From: Oscillibacter sp. MSJ-31
GTDB lineage: Bacteria > Bacillota > Clostridia > Oscillospirales > Oscillospiraceae
Assembly (NCBI RefSeq): GCF_018918025.1
Contig: NZ_JAHLPT010000003.1
Coordinates: forward strand, 124,001-188,000
Reading direction: 5' to 3'
DNA: 64,000 nucleotides
Every line of letters starts with the position of its first letter. The first letter of the stretch is position 1. The notes beneath the pieces were generated by a model that saw only the letters and a list, made by a program, of their open reading frames with translations, searched no databases and was not told the DNA's origin. Position numbers and translations under genes: made by a program. Positions 55,813-64,000 of this stretch are shown piece after piece.

Positions 55813-56693
55813 GCGCCGAACCTCTCTTTCAGGGCAAGATGCGCGGCGTAGAGCTCGTTTTTGCTGTAGGTGTTGTTGTCGTCCTTCAAAAGCAGCTTGA
55901 TGGCGTCCTTGGCGGTGCAGTCATGCTGTACCATGCAGTCCACCAGCAGCGCCTCGGGCGAGGAGACGTGCTCGACCTCGGTGATGAGATAATCCTCCTC
56001 CACCTCGCAGAGCAGGACGTATTCGCCCTTATCGTAGCTGCCCTTGGCGAGCAGTTGATCGCGCACCTCGGCGGGCGTGCCGCGGAAGGTCATCTCGTGG
56101 AGCTTCGTCATGTCGTTGCACAGGCACAGCCGCACGCCGGCGTGCTCCGAGATAAAGAACTCCACCGCGTCCATGATGCGCTTGGGGCTTTCGTAAAAGC
56201 AGTAGGTGCGCGTGTCGCCGCGGCGCATCATGGCGATCGCACGGCGGCGGTCGGCGGCCTCCCGCGGGAAGAAGCCGAAGAAAAAGAAGGTCGAAAGGTC
56301 GAAGCCCGAGATGGACAGCGCCGTGACCGCGGCGCAGCAGCCGGGCACGCCGACCACGCGGATGCCCGCGTCGATGGCGGCGCGGATCAGCTCGTTGCCG
56401 GGGTCGGAGATGCAGGGCGTGCCCGCGTCGGTGATGACGGCGATGCTCTTGCCCTGCCGGAGCTGCTCGATGAACCACTTGGCCTTGCCGTATTCGTTGA
56501 ACTTGTGGTTGGCGGAGAGCTGGTTGCCGCGGATGCCGAGCTTGTTGAGCAGCACGACGCTGCGGCGGGTGTCCTCCGCCGCGATGATGTCCGCCGTCTC
56601 TAAAATTTGGCGGCCGCGCTCGGTCATGTCGCGCGCGTTGCCGATGGGCGTCGACACGATGTAGAGCGTGCCGACGGTGTTCATTTCGTCCAT
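55809..56693 (-). CDS. rsmI: 16S rRNA 2'-O-methyltransferase RsmI
   Basis: 294-residue enzyme that methylates the ribose of C1402 of 16S rRNA. Tetrapyrrole-methylase-type fold: GTLYIVSTPIGNARDMTERG at the N terminus, EDTRRS, VITDAGTPCISDPG, and GVPGCCAAVTALSISG. Length and motifs are standard. The start could be either of two close ATG codons (56693 or 56684). Confidence 0.95.
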   Translation of the reverse strand: MDEMNTVGTLYIVSTPIGNARDMTERGRQILETADIIAAEDTRRSVVLLNKLGIRGNQLSANHKFNEYGKAKWFIEQLRQGKSIAVITDAGTPCISDPGNELIRAAIDAGIRVVGVPGCCAAVTALSISGFDLSTFFFFGFFPREAADRRRAIAMMRRGDTRTYCFYESPKRIMDAVEFFISEHAGVRLCLCNDMTKLHEMTFRGTPAEVRDQLLAKGSYDKGEYVLLCEVEEDYLITEVEHVSSPEALLVDCMVQHDCTAKDAIKLLLKDDNNTYSKNELYAAHLALKERFGA

Positions 56694-56705
56694 AGCGTTC
56701 TCCTC

Positions 56706-57584
56706 TTAGAATAGCATGATCTGGTCGGGGTCGTCGCCCTGCCCGATGGCGCGCAGCTGCTCGGCGTTCTTCTCGCTCAGCGCGTCGGAGACTGCCATTT
56801 TGCGCAGAATGTTGTGTACCGTTTTATCGAACTCCGTTCCCTCGCGGTAGTCGGCGGGGAAAATGAAGTCTACACGCCCGTCCTGCAAAAGCTTTTCCAC
56901 GCCCGCGCGGTTGCTCTTCTGATAGACCGCGACGGCCTGTCCGCCGTAGGCACGCATCATCTTCATGCACGGCACGTCGGAAAGTCCGTCGCCGACGTAG
57001 ACCATGTTGGTGAACGGCACGCGCTTGGAGTCGTCGGGCATGGAGTCGTTGAGCTCCTTGTCGCGGGCGATGTCGAGAATGCCCTTGTTGATGCGGTAGA
57101 CGAACTGCGTCTTGTTCGTGAAGTTGACGTCCAGCTTCGGCCAGGCGGCGAGGCCGCTTTCGTCGTAATAGAACTCGCAGGCGTAGATCTGCTTGAACTC
57201 ATGGGCGATGCCGCTGCCCTCGATGATCTCGCGCAGACCGGAGGAGATGACGTAGTGCTCCACGTCCACGCCGAGGTCCGCGCCATAGGCGGTGATGCGC
57301 GCGAACCACTCGCGCACGCCGGGAAACAGCTCGATGGCCTCGCCCGAACGGACCAGATAATCGCGGTCGAGACGGATGCCCTGCGCGGCGCACTCGCGGA
57401 TCATGGTGTACATATAGGCGAGCAGGCCGTCCATTTTGTTCTCATAGCCGAAGCCGTTGGCCTTGGCCCAGAACTCCGAGGGCGTGTAGCCGAGGGATGG
57501 AATGAAGGCGTAATCCTCCATATCGGTGGTGCAGAGGGTCTTATCGAAGTCGTAAAGGAACGCGACGATAGGGCGTTTGGTCAT
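56706..57584 (-). CDS. HAD-family phosphatase
   Basis: 292-residue cytoplasmic hydrolase. HAD motif I is DFDKTLC (residues 12-18), motif II is in VISSG, and motif III/IV is VGDGLSDVPCM. A helical cap lies between. The substrate is unknown; the size and motif I FDKT place it among phosphoserine-phosphatase-like proteins. It follows the cell-division genes on the same strand. Confidence 0.88.
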   Translation of the reverse strand: MTKRPIVAFLYDFDKTLCTTDMEDYAFIPSLGYTPSEFWAKANGFGYENKMDGLLAYMYTMIRECAAQGIRLDRDYLVRSGEAIELFPGVREWFARITAYGADLGVDVEHYVISSGLREIIEGSGIAHEFKQIYACEFYYDESGLAAWPKLDVNFTNKTQFVYRINKGILDIARDKELNDSMPDDSKRVPFTNMVYVGDGLSDVPCMKMMRAYGGQAVAVYQKSNRAGVEKLLQDGRVDFIFPADYREGTEFDKTVHNILRKMAVSDALSEKNAEQLRAIGQGDDPDQIMLF

Positions 57585-57639
57585 GGTGTCCTCCTGTGAA
57601 AAAAGCGGCTCAGAGAGAGCCGCTCTTTTGAAGTGCGTT

Positions 57640-58338
57640 TTATTCTTCGCCGTGGTAGTTGCGGCCGAACTTGAGGTCGCTGAGCTTGATGGCGCGGGTC
57701 GCGGAATCGAGGAAGGGATTGCCCTCCTCCGGGTTTTCCTCTGGCTCCTCGGGCGCTTCCTCGGCCTCCGGCTCGACCTCCGCCGCCTTTGTGAGGTCGG
57801 GGAGCTTGAAGGAATCCATGATGCTCTTTTCGATCTCGCTGACGTCGGCGGCGGGCTTGGCGAGCTCCAGCGGAGCCGCGGGGGCGAGGTCCGCTTCGGG
57901 AAGCTCCTCGAGGAGCTTCATTTCACGCTCGTAAAGCTCGCGCACGCGGGCGAGGAAGTCCGCGGTCTCGGCCTTGGCGGCGGTCAGGCGGCGCTCCTCC
58001 TGCGCGACCTCGTCGCGCAGCGCGCCGATCTTGCGGTTGGCCTCGCTTTCGGCGTTTTCGAGCAGGGACTTTTTCTTCTCCTCCGCCTCGGCGACCATGC
58101 TGTCGGCCATCTTCTGCGCGGTCAGCAGCGCGGCGCGCATGGCGTCCTCGGTCGAGCGGTATTCCTCGACCTTGTCCACGAGCACCTTCATCTTCGCCTT
58201 GAGCGCGGCGTTTTCCTTGTAAAGCGAGGTATAGTCGTCGGTCAGCTCGTCAAGGAACTCATCGACCATGGCCATGTTGTAGCCGCCCATGACGGCCTTG
58301 GCGAATGCGTGGTTGGAAACCTCCTGCGGTGTCAGCAT
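57640..58338 (-). CDS. DivIVA-family protein
   Basis: 232-residue protein. The N-terminal lipid-binding region (LTPQEVSNHAFAKAVMGGYN, residues 2-21) is followed by two coiled-coil stretches (about 35-150) and an acidic Pro/Glu-rich tail. DivIVA marks curved membranes at the division septum and poles and recruits partners. It lies next to sepF, the common order in Firmicutes. Confidence 0.93.
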   Translation of the reverse strand: MLTPQEVSNHAFAKAVMGGYNMAMVDEFLDELTDDYTSLYKENAALKAKMKVLVDKVEEYRSTEDAMRAALLTAQKMADSMVAEAEEKKKSLLENAESEANRKIGALRDEVAQEERRLTAAKAETADFLARVRELYEREMKLLEELPEADLAPAAPLELAKPAADVSEIEKSIMDSFKLPDLTKAAEVEPEAEEAPEEPEENPEEGNPFLDSATRAIKLSDLKFGRNYHGEE

Positions 58339-58356
58339 CGTGCAGCCCTCCGTCTC

Positions 58357-58818
58357 TTATAAGTACAGTCCGTTGTTTTCCAGCTCGTCGATCAGGTCGC
58401 CCATGATATCGACGTGGTAGGGCGTGATGATGTAGGTGTTGGCCGCGACCTTCTTGATCTTGCCCTCGCCCGCGTAGGCGACGCCGGAGAGGAAGTCGAT
58501 CAGGCGGCGGGCAATGTCCTTGTTCGTGGATTCGAGATTGATGACCACCGTGCGCTTTTCCTTCAGGTGGTCGGCGATCTCGCTGGCATTCTCAAAGCGC
58601 TCGGGCTTGACGAGCACGACCTTGAGCTGCGTCGTCGCGTGGATGTTGACGACCTTGTTGCGGCGATCCTCGTCGCGGTCGCGCTCGCGGCGGCTGGGCC
58701 GCTCGTCGGCAAAGGCGCCCGTGTCGCGGGAGCCGAGCTCGGCAAAATCGTCTTCGTATTCTTCGTCCTCATCCTCGTAGGGATGCGCCCATTTCTTCAG
58801 ATCGTCAATGAGTCCCAT
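58357..58818 (-). CDS. sepF: Cell division protein SepF
   Basis: 153-residue protein with an N-terminal membrane-targeting helix (MGLIDDLKKW), an acidic and Arg-rich linker, and the SepF domain (about 68-150; KTVVINLESTNKDIARRLID-like core RTVVINLEST). It anchors FtsZ filaments to the membrane. Neighbours are divIVA downstream and the PLP gene upstream. Confidence 0.94.
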   Translation of the reverse strand: MGLIDDLKKWAHPYEDEDEEYEDDFAELGSRDTGAFADERPSRRERDRDEDRRNKVVNIHATTQLKVVLVKPERFENASEIADHLKEKRTVVINLESTNKDIARRLIDFLSGVAYAGEGKIKKVAANTYIITPYHVDIMGDLIDELENNGLYL

Positions 58819-58836
58819 GGAAAAAACCTCCCTGTA

Positions 58837-59538
58837 TCAAAGCGTATAGTGGCGCGCGCCGAAGATCGCCGTGCCGACGCGCACCATCGTCGCGCCGCAG
58901 CGGACGGCGTCCTCATAATCGCCGCTCATGCCCATAGATAATATATCAAGCTTATTATCATACAAACTCGCGTTGATGTCAACATAAAGCGCATGAACTT
59001 TTTCAAAGTAGGGCACGCTCCCGTGCTCGCTCTCGGCGACCGGCGGAATGGTCATCAGCCCGCGCAGCACGACGTGGGAGAGGCTCTTGGCCCTTTCGGC
59101 GGCGGCGCGGACCTCGGAGACGGCAAAGCCGCTCTTGGCCTCCTCCCCGCCGACGTTGACCTCAAGGAGAATGGGCTGGACGATGCCGAGCTTTTCGGCC
59201 TGCCGGTCGATATCCTCAAGCAGCTCATAGGAGCCGACGGATTCGATGAGCGCGACCTTGCCGACGACCTGCTTCACCTTGTTGCGCTGGAGATGACCGA
59301 TGAAGTGCAGAGGCGCGCCGTCGTAGGCGTTCTCCGCGAGCTTCTGCGTCATCTCCTGCACGCGGTTCTCGCCGAGCGCGTCGATGCCCGCGGCGATGGC
59401 CTCGCGGCAGGCCGAGGCGTCGTTCATCTTGCTCGCGCCGACAAGCGTGATGTCCTCGGGCCTGCGCCCGGCGGAGAGCGCCGCGGCGGCAATATTTTCC
59501 CGTACCTGCTGAATGTTTTCCCGAATGCTCATGTTCAT
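58837..59538 (-). CDS. YggS/PLPBP-type PLP homeostasis protein
   Basis: 233-residue single-domain PLP-binding protein. The Schiff-base Lys is in LVGASKMND (about 37), with IGHLQRNKVK and SMGMSGDYEDA as further family motifs. It keeps free pyridoxal phosphate in balance. It overlaps the HlyD-like gene stop by 4 nt. Confidence 0.94.
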   Translation of the reverse strand: MNMSIRENIQQVRENIAAAALSAGRRPEDITLVGASKMNDASACREAIAAGIDALGENRVQEMTQKLAENAYDGAPLHFIGHLQRNKVKQVVGKVALIESVGSYELLEDIDRQAEKLGIVQPILLEVNVGGEEAKSGFAVSEVRAAAERAKSLSHVVLRGLMTIPPVAESEHGSVPYFEKVHALYVDINASLYDNKLDILSMGMSGDYEDAVRCGATMVRVGTAIFGARHYTL

Positions 59539-60767
59539 TCGACCACCTTTCCATCGTATAGATCGTTTGCCGAGACGATCGCCTCGTCGCCGGCGCGCAG
59601 CGTGTAGAGCTGGCGCAGGCTTTCACTGGTCGTTTCGATGCCGACGGGCCGGACAAGGCAGTAATCCTCGCCCTGCCAGAGGACCTCCACCGGCTTGCGG
59701 TAGGCGCGCAGCCCCACAAGGCAGTAGACGCCGCTGCTGCCGTCCGCATCCACGCGGAGAGCATTTTTGGGGATGCGCAGTCCCTCGTAGCGCGCGAGGA
59801 TCAGCTCGACGTTCTGCGCGCGCAGGAGCGTGACATAGGCCAGATGGCTGCCGCCGCGCAGGACGACGATCACGCGGCCGTTCTCCTCACGCCCGATGCG
59901 CTCGACGGTGACGTCAAGATCGAAGTCCACGCCGGTCGCGGCGCGCAGGCTGAGGGCCTGTCCCTTTTGCAGCCGCGCGGCGTCTGCGGCGCTCAGCACG
60001 GTGACGAAGCGCCACTCCTCGCCGGCGATCAGCCGGCCCACGGTCGAGCTTGCCGCCTCCGGGGCGATGGCGTCGTACTGCGCGACGGTCATATTCTCCA
60101 GCGCCGCGGGGGTGAGAACGGCCTCGTAGCCGTCGGCGACGGCGCTGTAGGTGCCGGCAAACGGCGCGCGGATCGTTTGTGTGCCGCCCTCCAGACGGCC
60201 AGAGAGCGTGCTGATCTCGGCATTGAGCGCGTCGATGCGCACATCCAGATCGTCCGTGCCCGCGTAGGCGTATTCGCGCTTGAGGACTGTCGTGCGCAGC
60301 TCCTCGCCGGTGGACTCGACGCTTGTCCAGCTTCCGGCGGCAAGGGAAGCGCGCAGCGCAAAGAGGTCTTCGCGGATGTCGCCGTCGAGCTTGAGCGCGG
60401 TCTCGGCGTCGCGGGACGCCTCGCGCGCGTAGCGCAGCTGCTCGAGCCGGGACCGGAGCGCGCGGAGCTGACGGTGGTCGTTCAGCGCGCTCTCGCTGCG
60501 GTAGACCGTTGCGAGCGCGCCGCCCGCGTTCACGCGTTCACCCTCGGCGCGCTCGAGCTCCAGAAGCGTTTCGCTGCACGCGATCACCTGCTCGTCGCGC
60601 GCGAAATAGCCGGTCGCGGCGATGGCGTCCTCGCTGGAGTAAGCGTAGACGAGCGTGGTGGTCTGCGGGTCGACGAAGTAGCGGTAGGCCTGCACGCTGA
60701 AGTAGGCGGCCACCGCGAGAAACAGAAAAACAAAGATCAGTTTTGTCGATAGGGATCGGGATCTCAT
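59535..60767 (-). CDS. HlyD-like membrane-anchored protein of division cluster
   Basis: 410-residue protein. One N-terminal membrane helix (LIFVFLFLAVAAYFSVQAYR), then a periplasmic-adaptor-like layout: lipoyl half, coiled coil (about 95-200), lipoyl/beta-barrel half (TIRAPFAGTYSAVADGYEAV). Clostridia commonly carry such a gene beside sepF, without a transporter; its role is unknown. Start ATG 60767 (MRSRSLSTKL); an ATG two codons earlier (60773) is also possible. Confidence 0.82.
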   Translation of the reverse strand: MRSRSLSTKLIFVFLFLAVAAYFSVQAYRYFVDPQTTTLVYAYSSEDAIAATGYFARDEQVIACSETLLELERAEGERVNAGGALATVYRSESALNDHRQLRALRSRLEQLRYAREASRDAETALKLDGDIREDLFALRASLAAGSWTSVESTGEELRTTVLKREYAYAGTDDLDVRIDALNAEISTLSGRLEGGTQTIRAPFAGTYSAVADGYEAVLTPAALENMTVAQYDAIAPEAASSTVGRLIAGEEWRFVTVLSAADAARLQKGQALSLRAATGVDFDLDVTVERIGREENGRVIVVLRGGSHLAYVTLLRAQNVELILARYEGLRIPKNALRVDADGSSGVYCLVGLRAYRKPVEVLWQGEDYCLVRPVGIETTSESLRQLYTLRAGDEAIVSANDLYDGKVVE

Positions 60768-60788
60768 AGGCACCTCGGGAGGCTCAGG

Positions 60789-61031
60789 TCATTCCTCCCC
60801 GGTCTCGTCCGCCTCGTGCAGGTCGATGGGGCTCAGCGGCGCGATGGTCGAGATCGCGTGCTTGTAGATCATCTGCTGCCGACCCTCGCTCAAAAGAACG
60901 ACGGTGAAGCTGTCAAAGCCGGTCACGCTGCCGCGCATCTGGAAGCCGTTGACGAGGAACACGGTCAGCGGCACGCCCTGCTTGCGGGCTTTGGTGAGGA
61001 AAATGTCCTGAAGATTGGCTGTCTTTTTCAT
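60789..61031 (-). CDS. hfq: RNA chaperone Hfq
   Basis: 80-residue Sm-like protein. Sm1 region [20 protein letters not shown] and Sm2 motif YKHAIS are both present. The hexamer binds small RNAs and A-rich mRNA. It lies between the HlyD-like gene and miaA, keeping the widespread miaA-hfq linkage. Confidence 0.96.
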   Translation of the reverse strand: MKKTANLQDIFLTKARKQGVPLTVFLVNGFQMRGSVTGFDSFTVVLLSEGRQQMIYKHAISTIAPLSPIDLHEADETGEE

Positions 61032-61091
61032 GTTGGATGTACCCTTTCTTTTTATTCGGGCGGCGGTTTTATGGGTGCCGTCCGTATAAAA

Positions 61092-62036
61092 TCAGGATAC
61101 GCCAAGGTTCGTGAGAATTTCTGTCGAAAATTGTAAAGCGGCGGGAAGATCGCGGGAATTTTTCCGGTAGAACCAGTGAATTTCCTTGTTCCGCCGCAGC
61201 CAGGTGAGCTGGCGCTTGGCGTACTGCCGCGAGCGGAGCTTGATCTCGGCGACGGCCTCGTCCTGCGTGCATTCGCCCGCGAGACAGCCCAGACATTCCT
61301 TATAGCCGATGGCCTGCATTGCCGTCGCCGTGCGCGGCACGCCACTCTCGACCAGAGCGCGCACCTCGTCGAACAGACCCTGTGCGACCATCCGGTCCAC
61401 GCGGAGGTCAATGATGCGCTTCATCTCCTCGCGGTCGGCGTAGGCAAGACCGAGGTAGACGGGCTCGTAGCGCGGCGGGACGAGCCGGGTGTCGGCATTG
61501 TGCCGCGACATGGTCTTCCCTGTCTCGCGGTAGACCTCGAGCGCGCGGATGACGCGCTTTTTGTCGTTCGGGTGCAGCGCGGCGGCGCTTTCCGGATCAA
61601 TGGAGCGCAGCTCGGCGAAGAGGGCCTCGCCGCCCTCGTTGTCCCAGCGCCGCTCCAGAAGCCTGCGCGTCTCTCCGCCGGTCGTGCCGGGAGCGTAACC
61701 GTGTCCGCGCAGGAGCGCGTCGAGGTACAGCCCCGTGCCGCCGACGAGGATGGGCAGCTTGCCGCGCGCGAGGATGCCGTCCACACATTCAGCGGCGTCC
61801 GCAGCGTAGCGCGCCACGGAGTAATCCTCGCGCGGGTCGATCACGCCGACCATGTGGTGCGGCACGCCCCGCGTCTCCGCCTCCGTCGGTGCGGCGGTGC
61901 CGATGACCATGCCGCGGTAGAGCTGCATGGAATCGCAGGAGACGACCTCGCCGCCGAGCCTTTCGGCCAGCGCGACGCCGAGTCCGGTCTTTCCGCAGCC
62001 GGTCGGGCCGACGATGCAAACTACCTTGGGCGGCAT
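61092..62036 (-). CDS. miaA: tRNA dimethylallyltransferase MiaA
   Basis: 314-residue enzyme adding a dimethylallyl group to A37 of tRNAs reading UNN codons. P-loop GPTGCGKTGLG (9-19), the DSMQLYRGM motif, GGTGLYLDALL, and the C-terminal RSRQYAKRQLTWLRR region are all in place. Full length. Confidence 0.96.
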   Translation of the reverse strand: MPPKVVCIVGPTGCGKTGLGVALAERLGGEVVSCDSMQLYRGMVIGTAAPTEAETRGVPHHMVGVIDPREDYSVARYAADAAECVDGILARGKLPILVGGTGLYLDALLRGHGYAPGTTGGETRRLLERRWDNEGGEALFAELRSIDPESAAALHPNDKKRVIRALEVYRETGKTMSRHNADTRLVPPRYEPVYLGLAYADREEMKRIIDLRVDRMVAQGLFDEVRALVESGVPRTATAMQAIGYKECLGCLAGECTQDEAVAEIKLRSRQYAKRQLTWLRRNKEIHWFYRKNSRDLPAALQFSTEILTNLGVS

Positions 62037-62054
62037 GACGTCTCCTTTCCGCGC

Positions 62055-64000
62055 TCAGGCGCGCTTGAACATTTTTTCCAGCTCGTATTTGGTGAGCTTG
62101 ACGGCCACGGGTCGTCCGTGCGGGCAGAATCGGACCTCGCCCGACTGTACCTTATCCACCAGCACGCGAAGCTCTCGCTCATCGCTCTTCCAGCCGCCCT
62201 TGATGGCGGCCTTGCAGGCCATGGTGTGCAGCAGTGCGTCGCGGGCGCTCTCGGGGTCGGCGTGGTGCGTCTCGACGAGGCGGCCTGCAAGGTCCTCAAG
62301 ACTTGCCGCGGCGTCCTCGGCGGGAATGTCGGCGGGCAGGGCGCGGATCAAAATCGCGCCGTCGCCGAACTCCTCGCAGGCAAAGCCGAACTCGCGCAGC
62401 AGCGCGAGCTGCCCGACAAGCGCGGTGTACTCCGCTGCGGCGAACTGCGCGACCACGGGAGTCAGCAGCTCCTGCGACATGATGGGCTCAAGATTCGCCT
62501 TGAAGCGGTCGAAATTCACGCGCTCGTGCGCGGCGTGCTTGTCGATGAGCCAAACGGTTTTCTCCGCGTCCTCGCAGACGATGTAGGTGTCGAGCACCTC
62601 GCCCGCGATGCGCCACGGTATGACCGGCTCCGGCTCGATCGCCGTCTGCTCCGGCTCGGCGGGCGCGGTCTCGAGCGTGGTCTGCGCGGCGAAAACGGGT
62701 GCGGCGGGCGTTTCCGGCTTTGCCGCTTCATCGCGCGGCGGCATGAAGGCCGCCTCGACCATCTTCGGAAGGATGTGCCCGTCCTCCGGCTTTTTCGCCG
62801 GGGGAGCCGGTGTGCGGCGGACGAAGTCGCTGACACTCACGCGCCCGCCCAGCTCGCTCGAGGCGGACGTGACGGCGATGAACGGCGCGTCCTTTTTGGG
62901 CGGCTCCGGCCTTTTGACCTCGTTCTGCGCACGCCACTCCTGCGCCGTCATGCTGCGGTAAAATTCCTGCGGCTTGGGAGCCTGCGCGGTCGGCTTTGGC
63001 GGTGTGTGCAGCGGCTCGGGCGCACCGTCGCGGTCGAGCGCGTCGGACGCGGCGTGGTACACAAGGTCGAAGATCTGCTTTTCATTGAGGAATTTCACGA
63101 CCGTCTTGGCGGGGTGGACGTTCACGTCCACCATGTCCGCCGGCAGCGTGACGTTCAGCACGCAGCCGGGGAATTTGCCCTTCATCAGACGGTTTGCGTA
63201 GGCTTCCTCCACCGCAGCGGTGAGAAGCTGGGATTTGATGAAGCGGCCGTTGACGAAAAAGGTCTGCATCCCTCGCGTGCCGCGGCCCGCGAGGGGCTTG
63301 GTCACAAAGCCGTCAACGGCGAGCTGACCGTCGCGCCCGTGGACCTCGACCAGCGCGAGGGCAAAATCGCGGCCCAGCGCGGCGTAGACGGCGCTGAGGG
63401 ACTTGCCGTCGCCCGGGGTGTGCAGCTCCTCCCTGCCGTCCTTGATGAGACGGAAGGAGATATCGGGGTGCGAGAGCGCGATGTGCGCGGCAAGGCCCGC
63501 AATGGCGGTTGCCTCGGCGCGGTCCTGCTTCATGAACTTCAGCCGCGCGGGCGTGTTGTAAAAAAGGTCGCGCACGATGATGCTCGTGCCCTCGGGACAG
63601 CCCGCGGGCTCGACGGAGAGCGGCTTGCCGCCGTCAAGATGCAGCGTCGCGCCGCTCGCGGCGCCCGTCTGACGCGAGAAAATATCCAGGTGAGAAACGG
63701 ACGCGATGGCGGCGAGCGCTTCGCCGCGGAAGCCGAGCGTGCCGATGGCGGCCAGATCGGCGGCGGTGCGGAGCTTGCTCGTCGCGTGGCGCAGAAAGGC
63801 GGTGGGCAGCTCGTCGGGCGCGATGCCGCAGCCGTCGTCCGTGACGCGCAGATAGGTCAGCCCGCCGTTTTGCAGCTCGACGGTGACGTTCCTCGCGCCC
63901 GCGTCGATGGCGTTTTCCAAAAGCTCCTTGACAACGCTCGCGGGACGCTCGACGACCTCGCCGGCGGCAATGAGATTGGCGATATGGGGGGATAGCTGTT
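62055..64000 (-). CDS. mutL: DNA mismatch repair protein MutL (5' end outside window)
   Basis: At least 648 residues, truncated at the window edge: the frame is open to position 64000 and reads QLSPHIANLIAAGEVVERPA, close to the family's N terminus, so only a few residues are missing. GHKL ATPase motifs (NAIDAGA, DDGCGI, TLGFRGEAL) and the C-terminal dimerisation domain with endonuclease-type residues (QELLTPV, CPHGRPV) are visible. It acts with MutS in mismatch repair. Confidence 0.96.
   Translation of the reverse strand, partial: QLSPHIANLIAAGEVVERPASVVKELLENAIDAGARNVTVELQNGGLTYLRVTDDGCGIAPDELPTAFLRHATSKLRTAADLAAIGTLGFRGEALAAIASVSHLDIFSRQTGAASGATLHLDGGKPLSVEPAGCPEGTSIIVRDLFYNTPARLKFMKQDRAEATAIAGLAAHIALSHPDISFRLIKDGREELHTPGDGKSLSAVYAALGRDFALALVEVHGRDGQLAVDGFVTKPLAGRGTRGMQTFFVNGRFIKSQLLTAAVEEAYANRLMKGKFPGCVLNVTLPADMVDVNVHPAKTVVKFLNEKQIFDLVYHAASDALDRDGAPEPLHTPPKPTAQAPKPQEFYRSMTAQEWRAQNEVKRPEPPKKDAPFIAVTSASSELGGRVSVSDFVRRTPAPPAKKPEDGHILPKMVEAAFMPPRDEAAKPETPAAPVFAAQTTLETAPAEPEQTAIEPEPVIPWRIAGEVLDTYIVCEDAEKTVWLIDKHAAHERVNFDRFKANLEPIMSQELLTPVVAQFAAAEYTALVGQLALLREFGFACEEFGDGAILIRALPADIPAEDAAASLEDLAGRLVETHHADPESARDALLHTMACKAAIKGGWKSDERELRVLVDKVQSGEVRFCPHGRPVAVKLTKYELEKMFKRA

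Noticed and set aside
61176-63995. A 939-codon plus-strand open frame opposite miaA and mutL
   Set aside because: It is antisense to two clear, conserved genes, has no ribosome site or family character, and arises from GC-rich codon use that removes stops from the opposite strand.
1-64000. CRISPR array or intact rRNA/tRNA genes
   Set aside because: No regularly spaced repeat array and no complete tRNA or rRNA sequence was found; only the tRNA-Ser half-gene is present.

Overview
The window looks like part of an anaerobic gut Firmicute of class Clostridia, most likely Oscillospiraceae/Ruminococcaceae. The right-hand backbone is GC-rich and carries DivIVA, SepF, a YggS-type PLP protein, Hfq, MiaA and MutL in typical Firmicute company. 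The left side carries conjugation genes of the Maff2/PrgI/CD1108/CD1112 type that circulate among gut Clostridia. The species call is inference; no rRNA or intact tRNA is present.

Layout. (1) 1-14319: right part of an integrative conjugative element (element A). Almost every gene is on the minus strand: DNA-binding protein, Cys-rich small protein, antirepressor, replication initiator, PcfB, VirD4, two Maff2 copies, VirB6, an MT-A70 methyltransferase, PrgI, VirB4, a second DNA methyltransferase, an NlpC/P60 cell-wall hydrolase and DUF4315. The element ends at a 59-nt 3' fragment of a tRNA-Ser gene. (2) 14320 to about 20600: a second, decayed element (B) with tyrosine integrase, excisionase, ParB-like protein, short relaxase, a frameshifted YcxB-like gene and a truncated CD1108-type gene that runs into group II intron-like sequence. 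(3) 20.7-42.8 kb: a dense oxygen and oxidative-stress island with ferritin, a Fur fragment, a rhodanese lipoprotein, two Rrf2 regulators, three thioredoxins, thioredoxin reductase, two flavodiiron proteins, nitroreductase, class Ia ribonucleotide reductase, an acyl-CoA dehydrogenase-ETFalpha-rubredoxin fusion, a diguanylate cyclase, a small alarmone synthetase, CoA-disulfide reductase-rhodanese, an Fe-S membrane protein, ferredoxin, an FTR-like catalytic protein, rubredoxin, superoxide reductase, rubrerythrin, a Crp/Fnr regulator and a DUF134-NifX fusion. (4) 43.2-45.6 kb: a patch of accessory genes (XRE regulator, DUF1016 fragment, low-molecular-weight phosphatase, BRO/DinD-like protein). (5) 46-51.6 kb: an ECF transporter with a DUF4430 lipoprotein and an S-layer alpha/alpha-barrel protein, together resembling a split intrinsic-factor-like vitamin capture system. 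(6) 51.6-64 kb: ordinary GC-rich chromosome, ending inside mutL.

How the parts fit. Element A supplies most of a type IV secretion apparatus; its relaxase and integrase must lie left of the window. In the stress island, electrons can reach thioredoxins from NADPH (TrxB) or from ferredoxin (FTR-like protein), and can reach rubredoxin-linked O2, H2O2 and superoxide reductases (flavodiiron proteins, rubrerythrin, desulfoferrodoxin). Two promoters of this island carry near-identical Crp/Fnr-type palindromes centred about 41 bp upstream of the predicted start, and a Crp/Fnr-family gene lies in the same island, suggesting a local regulon. The most unusual candidates are the acyl-CoA dehydrogenase-ETFalpha-rubredoxin fusion in one operon with a flavodiiron protein and a Cys-rich Rrf2 sensor, and the split intrinsic-factor-like ECF system.
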